From: Impatiens glandulifera
Taxonomy: Eukaryota > Streptophyta > Magnoliopsida > Ericales > Balsaminaceae
DNA length: 64,000 nucleotides
NCBI RefSeq assembly: GCF_907164915.1
Contig: NC_061862.1
Span: forward strand, 33,006,628 to 33,070,627
Reading direction: 5' to 3'
Positions within the stretch are counted from its first letter, which is position 1. Each line of letters begins with the position of its first letter. A program made the translations under genes and the position numbers. The notes under the pieces are model-generated. The model saw only the letters and a program-made list of their open reading frames with translations, did not search any database and had not been told where the DNA came from. Positions 56,908 to 64,000 of the stretch are shown here, in pieces.

Positions 56908-59900
56908 ATGGTGAAGAAAATCATTCTCGGTCACTGTACTCTGCAGGTGGATTTTCCATCGGTGTATTCTTTTGATCAACCGGAGGTGGTGAAGATGTTC
57001 CAAACCCTAGAATATTCTGGGTTAAGGAAGTATCTGGGCGGACCGTTCATCTTCTTTGAAGACGAAGTTCGTGAGTTCTTCAAGACGGCAGTTATGGCGG
57101 ATGATTCCATCGTAGCAACCGTCAACGGAACGGAGATTTCCTTTGACGAAGCAGTATATGCGGAGTTCTTTGAACTTCCGACGGAGGGTCATCTGTTCGA
57201 TTTGGTGCTCTCTTCAGAAATCATGGAGAAGATGAAGTCAACTTTCTCTGCAGATGGTTCAAAGATCCATGTGAATGGATACAAGAAGGTATTCAAACCC
57301 CACTTCATTCTTCTAAACGACGTGATGGCGAAGGCGTTGCAAGGGAAATCTGGCTCCTTCCATCTCTATAGTCAATACCGTTTTGACTATATGTGTGCTA
57401 TTTCTAAAGGGATCCAGGTAAACTGGGCTCATGCCCTTTTCCAGAATCTGTGTTATTCTATCAGCCAGACGAACAAGGAGAGTATCACGTATGCGGCTCA
57501 ACTAAGTCACTTGTTGAAACATTTGGGGGTTCCCGTTGGTGAACCGGCACAAATCAACTCTCCACGACTTTTTACTGCTTTTACGGTGGCTAGCACGCTG
57601 ACGAGGTTGAAGAGCAACCTTGAGTCTGCATCTGGTGTATCTAGTTACCAGACCGGTGGAAAGCCTTCCACTCGATCAAAGCCCTCTACTTCTGTTCTTT
57701 CAACAGGGGCAAAGAGAACCAAAACTGTGAACGAATCGGAGGCCAGTTCCTCCGGCATGAAAAGTCCAAACCAGAAGGACTCAAAATCTGTTAATTCAAG
57801 ATTAAAGCAAGGTCCAGGCGTACTTGCTGCAACTCCAATGACATCATTATCCACTCCCTCAACCTATTTGAGGAAACCTTCAAGGTCCTGTGCCTCAAAG
57901 GAGAAGAAGACAAAGGCGCCCCGCGCGCCTAAATCTACTAAGGTAAAGTCTTCTAAATCTTTGGCTGTAGTGCCAAAATTTGACGTTCCCGAAGTGGAAC
58001 AAGCTGAATCTGTTTTCTCTCCTTTGAGAGAATCTGCTGAAGGGCTTGTTGTTGAGTCAGCCGGTCCAAATGATGAAACTGTTGACAGGGCTGAGTCTCC
58101 TTTTATGCAATCTGATCATGTAGCCGCTGGTGCTACAGAGTCGTCGCAACTAGAACAAGGTGTAGTTCTTATCCTTGTTGCTGGTGAACCCAATATTCCT
58201 GCTCCCAAAGATTCCTTGGTGGTCGGAAAGATTGTTTGTAGAGAGCTTCCTGCTGAGTTCTGCTTAAAACCTCAATCTGCCTTTGAACTGTTACGGTCCA
58301 GAAAAGGGACGCGAGAAATTGTGATTGGTGAACCAAGACTCGCTCCAAAACCCGTAGAGGTTGTTGGAAGGAAAATCCATTGCAATTCAAGCTCCTGAGA
58401 AGGTATCTGAAGCAAGAGGTATCGTTGATCTTATTCTAGATCAAGTGAAAGTTCTTTCTGCTGAAAAGTTGGAAATCTATGATTCCTGGTCCTTGGAGAG
58501 GCTGTCCTCCAAGTACAACGACTCTCTGTCTAACGCTGCCATAGCAAAAGAATGGAAGAAGAGGGTGGCAAATGAAAAGAAAGTATTGAAATGGGCTAGA
58601 ACTTCAGATGTGGGTGAAGCTCTGAATAAAAGAGAACTGGTGGAAGCGTGTATCCTTGGAAAAGCTCTCTTTCCAATTTATGAAGCCGGGAAAGCTAACT
58701 TCAACCCTGATGCAAAAGGAGCTGATGTTGAAGCAAAAGTGTTGGAAAAGTTGAATGATATCCTGGAAAGCTATGTCACTGCTGCTTCTAGATACATTCA
58801 TGGCGCCGATTGCTCTGGCGCAGAACCTCTCAACGAAGAAGAAGCTATGGACACTCAAGATGCTGATAATGATGAGCTAGATGTTGCTCTCCTGATCGAA
58901 TTTGGGAATCTTTCTGCCGAAGAGAGACGCATTCTAGATCATCCTGTCCAAGGACTTCCGAATGAAGAAGAAGGAGAGGTGAATGTTCAAGAGCCTGAAC
59001 AAGATCTTGAGACAAATAATGAAGAAGTCATCATAGAAGATGTGACTGAGGAGGCTTTGAAAGCTCCTATTGAAGAAGAAGTAATTTTAACCCCTATTGC
59101 TACAGAGGTTGTTCAAGAAAAACTGGTCGAGGTCACTCAGCCAGAGACTGCAAGAACTGAGGGGGAACCCTCAAAAGAGAATGACAATGAAGAAGAGAGT
59201 TCCTCATCTGAGGAGGAACAGGATCAGCAACTAACCTTTGTTAAGCCCCGCTTATTTCCCAATAGAGTTGTGGGAAGTGTTCACGAAAACATCAACATTC
59301 CCCGTCACTATTCTGGAAATCTGCTCGAAAGATTTGAAAGAGCGGAAAAAGAAATTGAAGAAGAGGCACGAGAAAAAGCTGCTAAGAATGCTGAAATGAA
59401 TCAGCCGGAGCAATCCTTGCAGGTTCATACAAACTTTGATCTTATTCAAAGTATGGCAGCAGAATCTGAAGAAGTGTCGTCTCACGAAGAGTCATCTGCT
59501 GGAGGAAACAAAGTGCTAAAATCTATGAGGACTATGATCTCCTCAATTCAGAAGACTATGTGTCAAACACTGAACTCCAGGGAAGAAGAAAGAGCGGATT
59601 TTGGCAATATCTTCAGGATCCTCACTGAGCTGGATAAAACCTTGAAGAAGAACACTTATGAGACCCACATTGCTAATGTAAACTTTTCAAAGTTTGAAAA
59701 GGATCTCTTCAACCGTCAAAGTGAGTTATTTGACATTGAGAGGCATATCAACGATGAACGCCACAATAAAACAATGGAGGAATTATGTCTGGTGAAGAAT
59801 CAAATGGTAGAAATGCAGGGCTGCATGAGAAGGAAGGACAATGAACGTCAGGAATTTGCTGACACAATTGCTAGGAAGTTTCAAGCAAAAGAGGATGCTT

Positions 59901-60250
59901 TAGGCAATGCTGAAGGTGCTCAATCTCGACCAATTCAAGGTGAGTCAAGCAGGAGAAAAGATGGTGTGTCAACCGGGACAAGATCCAGGCGAGCTCCAAA
60001 TTCTGATGACAATCCTAGGCCAACCAAGAGAGGTGGTGGTCGAAGCGGTGCTGAGCGTGGAGGTAGAAATTGTGGTGGCCGGAGTATGCTATCAAATGTT
60101 GATCAAGGTGGACGTTCCAGTGATGGTGAACGTGGAGGAAGATCGAGTGCAGGCGGTCGTGATGGTCGCGGTTATCCTCATTTCATGAACATGCTTTCTG
60201 GCCAAGAAATGGGTCCAACCGATCCTCGAGTTAAAAGGGAAGAACAATGA
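56908..60250 (+). pseudogene. Outer extra ORF: LPTEG-domain protein with RGG-rich tail, one frameshift
   Basis: About 1,110 codons. The frame changes once, between about 58,360 and 58,396. The ATG at 56,908 opens MVKKIILGHCTLQVDF. The domain shared with the inner extra ORFs follows: LEYSGLRKYLGG, VREFFKTA, VNGTEISFDEAVYAEFFELPTEGH, LLNDVMAKALQGKSG, VNWAHALFQNL. Next come a Ser/Lys-rich basic region, an acidic middle rich in EEE, a helical part (TLNSREEERADF...), and an Arg/Gly-rich tail (RGGGRSGAERGGRNCGGR and similar, about 60,025-60,175), the kind of RG repeat that often binds RNA. No membrane segment. It is the only coding sequence between gag and the 3' LTR. Function unknown. Confidence 0.8.
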
Positions 60251-60410
60251 TCTTTCTTCTTTTACTCTACTTAACTTTATTGAACATGGTTTCTTGATGG
60301 TTTCTCGAATACTGGTTTCTGGATGAATTATGTAAGTGAACAAAGTGTTTGTTTGTTTGTATGATGAATGCATGCTTTGATATATGTATGCAGGTCTACA
60401 ATTTCTTCAT

Positions 60411-60425
60411 AAAAAAGGGGGAAAT
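60411..60425 (+). other. Outer element polypurine tract
   Basis: AAAAAAGGGGGAAAT directly before the 3' LTR start TGTTGGG. Confidence 0.9.
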
Positions 60426-62771
60426 TGTTGGGTCAAATTATTTTGACTAAGTTGTGAAATAATTTACCCTCTGATATTTTGATGATGAAATAATTTATGA
60501 GTTTTGATACAGGTGTATTGAGACAATACGTTATTAGACTTGGATCTAATGAGGGTCATTAGACCGATCTTGATTTTCATTCGTATAAAATTAGACGCAC
60601 AATCTAACTCATCGGAGTTAGATGTGCAGTCTAATAGACGTGTAAATTAGACAGGCAGTCTAATAGGTACGCGAAATTAGACGTGAGTCTAATGGAATTA
60701 GACGTGAGTCTAATAGAATTAGACGTACAGTCTAACTCATCGGAGTTAGACGTGCAATCTAATAGATGTGTAAAGAATTAGACGGATGGTCTAATGAATA
60801 CACGGAATTAGACGTAAGTCTAATAGAATTAGACGTACAGTCCAACTCATCGGAGTTAGACGTGCAGTCTAATAGATGTGTAAAGAATTAGACGGATGGT
60901 CTAATGAATACACAGAATTAGACGTAAGTCTAATGGAATTAGACGTACAGTCTAACTCATCGGAGTTAGACGTGTAAGTCTAATAGATGTAAAGAATTAG
61001 ACGCAAGTCTAATGAATACACGGAATTAGACGTAAGTCTAATGGAATTAGACGTAAGTCTAATGGAATTAGACATACAGTCTAACTCATCAGAGTTAGAC
61101 GTGTAAGTCTAATAGATGTAAAGAATTAGACGGATGGTCTAATGAATACGCGGAATTAGACGTGAGTCTAATGGAATTAGACGTACAGTCTAATTCATCG
61201 GAGTTAGACGTGTAAGTCTAATAGATGTAAAGAATTAGACGCAAGTCTAATGAATACGTGGAATTAGACGTGAGTCTAATGGAATTAGACGTACAGTCTA
61301 ACTCATCGGAGTTAGACGTGTAGTCTAACATACTTGTAATTAGACGGGTAGTCTAATTGATATTCAAAATTAGACGGGTGGTCTAATTAGTGAAAGTTAG
61401 ACGTGCGTCTAACTCCTTTAGATTAGTCTGAGGTAGAACCGGAATTAGACGTGGAAGTCTAACTTAGTGGAGTTAGACGTGCCGGTCTAATGGTTATTGA
61501 ATAATTAGACGTGTGGTCTAATTAGTGGAAGTTAGACGTGCGTCTAACTCCTTCAGACAAGTCTGAGGTAGAACCGGAATTAGACGTGGCAGTCTAACTC
61601 AGTGGAGTTAGACGTGCCCGTCTAATGTTTATTGTATAATTAGATGTGTGATCTAATTAGTGAAAGTTAGACGTGCGTCTAACTCCTTCAGATTAATCTG
61701 AGGTAGAACCGGAATTAAACGTGGCAGTCTAACTCAGTGGAGTTAGACGTGCCAGTTTAATGATTATTTTAATTAGACGCGAGTCTAATTCTATTAGACT
61801 AGGCGGTCTAAGAGACGTTTTTCATTAGAAGGAGTTGACATATTTCATTTGACTGATTTTCACAATCCGTCTAACTGAAATACGTCTAATGCTCAATTTA
61901 AGCAGTACACTTGAATCTAGCATTTCTCCTACCCACGTGCTATAGTTGTACCCTACTTCTGCTCCACTTTCTTGTGAAGATTAGTACAGCAGCTATATGC
62001 ATCCAATCAAGGAATTACACGTAAGAGAATTTTCCTCACATTACCCGTTTTGCAGGTACATCCCTAATTGAATATTCGGCGCACTACCTGTTATGTACGG
62101 CCATGATCCTTGTGCTCAGAACCTGCTGTGTACAATGGAGGCTGTCCAATGGAAGAGTGCCACGTATCATTCTTGAAGATTCGACTGTTAGCTCCTGCTC
62201 AATATTTAAACAATCCTAAGGACACTGGACAATCCACCTTACGAACAATGGAATACAAACGAACAAGCATTCTGATTTTGCAGAGAGAGAAACTACTTAA
62301 TCATCTTGCTTACTGAACTTATTCTGTGAAGCCTCTTTCTGATTGTACTGTGTGTGAATCGAGAGAGAGAGCTAGAATCAAAGCACCTTTAGCTGAGTGA
62401 TATTCTTCATCTTGTAATTGAACAGAAAGTGTTATGTTCACTAGTGAGTTATGTGTGTGTAAACTGTATTTGATTCTTATCATATTATAGTGAATCCTTC
62501 CGGTGGTTGGAAGAAGGGGTGACGTAGGAGAGTTTCTCCGAACATCCATAAACAAACTGTTGTGTTCTTCATTTCTGTCATCTTCTCATATTTCATCTTG
62601 TGCTTCAAACCCAAGTAAACAATTCCGCCTTGAATCTTTTTCAAGTGTTTACACAAGTTTGTGTAGAATAGAAAGCGAATCAAATCCCTAACAGAATTTC
62701 TTTTAAACTGTTTTTCATAAGCCTTCATTCTTAGCCAGACCCCGTCTCTATCGATAAAGCCGATCCTATCA
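60426..62771 (+). repeat. Outer element 3' LTR
   Basis: A 2,346-bp uninterrupted LTR. It matches 37,597-38,690 joined to 52,787-54,086. The 60,580-61,800 part is the TTAGAC/GTCTAA dyad array; copy number of the macro-units differs slightly between the two LTRs. Confidence 0.95.
60580..61800. repeat. TTAGAC...GTCTAA dyad minisatellite (3' LTR)
   Basis: Same word family as 37,700-38,670, with repeated GAATTAGACGTAAGTCTAAT and CTCATCGGAGTTAGACGTG modules. The right third changes to longer modules with CTCCTTCAGA(T/C)(T/A)AGTCTGAGG. Confidence 0.9.
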
Positions 62772-64000
62772 CAACATCATACAAACTTTATGGTTGTAAT
62801 ATGTTATATAAATGGTTAATTTCAACTTTCCATTTATACCTCCATAATTCATCACACAAACTCAAAGGTGATAGTAGGTTAGGTAAATTGTTAATTTCAT
62901 TTTTACTTTTTTTTTTTGGAAAAAGATTTATTTTTACTTTTATGTCTCCTTAATTCATTTTTCTAATTTTCTAATGTTAGTACTAAGGTAGTGTTTGGTA
63001 TGCAGTACTAGTTATGGAGGTATAAGTTATAAAGATATAAATTATAAAGAGATATTAAGAGGTATAAATTATATGTTTGGTTAATATTTGGTTGTGAGTA
63101 TAAAATAAGTATAAATTTTATTATTTTGTGTTTGATTAGTAGTATAAAAATGTAGTAAGAAGTGTAAAAGACTATTTTACCCTTATATTTATATAAATTA
63201 TTTTTAATTATTATTTATCTTATAGGTAGTTGTATTATTAATTCTATTAAAATTAATATATTTATTTTATCGGTAATTGTATTATTTATTATATCAAAAT
63301 TAATTAAAATAAATTATATAAATGTATTTTTTAAATAAATAATATTATTATATGATTTACATTATTATATATATAATTCTTTTTAATTTAACCTTCATAA
63401 TTACATAAATATTTATAAATAATAAAACTATTGACAATATATAATGCAATCATAAGCAAAATAATAAGAAGATTGGTTGATTGGTAGAGAAAATGTGGAA
63501 GAAGATGAAGAAGAAGGATAGAAAAGAAATGAGTTATAAAAACATAAATATAATAAAAACAATATACAAGGATAATAATGGAATACAATTTTAATAAAGT
63601 TTTGTACACCAGTTACAATTTTATACCTTGTTTAAGGTAATATATTATACCTCAAATAAATGACTTCATGAATGAATGACTGTAGTTATGAAATTCACCA
63701 ACCAATAAATTAATCCATTTTATTGTAAGTATAGTTGTACTATACCTACAGTGTTATACCATTTACCAAACGATGGCTAAGTGTGTATATTTGTTGTCTT
63801 ACAAAAAAATGAAGAGAAAAATATAACGTTGTGAAATACAAGATGGGATATGAAAGCTCAATATATAATTGCAAAATCGTTCACTATAAATCTTTTAGTT
63901 TGAGTGTTACTTTGATTTGATAAGATGTGATAACCTAATTAACTTAATGACTAACCCTATAAATTTTAAAACTTTTATTATTGACCCGATCTTTACTTAA
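62772..64000. repeat. Segmental duplication, flank copy B, right part
   Basis: Continues the match to 12,222-13,489 beyond the nested elements and runs to the window end. The duplication may extend further. No gene is seen. Confidence 0.9.
62987..63777. mobile_element. PIF/Harbinger-like element, copy 3
   Basis: Duplicate of copy 1 at 12,456-13,266, in the same flank position with TAA on both sides. Ends: GGTAGTGTTTGGTATG, and the complement of the right end GCCATCGTTTGGTA. The AT-rich open frame at 63,388-63,609 has no transposase features. Confidence 0.7.

Larger units (their letters stand above)
37597..62771 (+). mobile_element. Outer non-autonomous LTR element, split by an inner copia element
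   Basis: The target duplication CAACA lies at 37,592-37,596 and 62,772-62,776. The empty site is preserved in copy A near 12,222. The LTRs start TGTTGGGTCAAATTATT and end CCGATCCTATCA. Without the inserted 14.1-kb element the length is about 11.1 kb. Order: 5' LTR, initiator-Met primer site, copia-type gag, spacer, TATA box, one long extra ORF, polypurine tract, 3' LTR. No protease, integrase, RT or RNase H is present between gag (ends 55,916) and the extra ORF (starts 56,908), so it must have used enzymes from another element. Confidence 0.92.

Overview
The window looks like repeat-rich nuclear DNA of a flowering plant. It is AT-rich, no large single-copy host gene could be read in it, and it carries Ty1/copia and Ty3/gypsy LTR elements primed by initiator tRNA-Met, a Mutator-like element with 9-bp target duplications, and PIF/Harbinger-like elements flanked by TAA. 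From memory only, the extra proteins in the copia elements resemble hypothetical proteins common in Lamiales genomes; this is a weak hint at the lineage, not an identification.

Layout. 1-2.7 kb: fossil Ty3/gypsy pol on the minus strand. 2.8-6.9 kb: first array of a composite repeat. Each unit of about 0.77-1.05 kb pairs a short ORF for a secreted six-cysteine, defensin-like peptide with a long GTCC/CCATCC-type minisatellite. 6.9-19.5 kb: AT-rich flank with a Mutator-like element carrying a gene fragment, a Harbinger-like element, an older internal duplication and an inverted-repeat element. 19.55-31.25 kb: second, larger array with twelve peptide copies. 31.25-64 kb: a second copy of the flank that follows the first array, so array and flank were duplicated in tandem at about 24 kb spacing. 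This second flank was later split by a small non-autonomous gypsy element (31,301-33,621), a Harbinger-like element (34,661-35,781) and a 25-kb nest of two LTR elements (37,597-62,771).

The nest. The outer element (about 11 kb without the insertion) has 2.35-kb LTRs packed with TTAGAC/GTCTAA dyads, a gag gene, no pol, and a very long extra ORF ending in an RGG-rich tail. A 14.1-kb copia element (38,691-52,781) sits inside its 5' LTR. That inner element has gag, protease, integrase, RT and RNase H, each damaged by a few stops or frameshifts. Behind pol it carries three paralogous extra ORFs, each with its own TATA box, and three copies of the polypurine tract. The outer element's extra ORF belongs to the same family and also has its own TATA box.

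Most unusual points. (1) Fifteen copies of a defensin-like secreted peptide ORF embedded in a minisatellite. Seven keep a full ORF and six of those keep all six mature cysteines; the rest are broken in different ways. (2) The multiplied, separately promoted extra ORF family in two related retroelements. No host gene other than the peptide family is supported.
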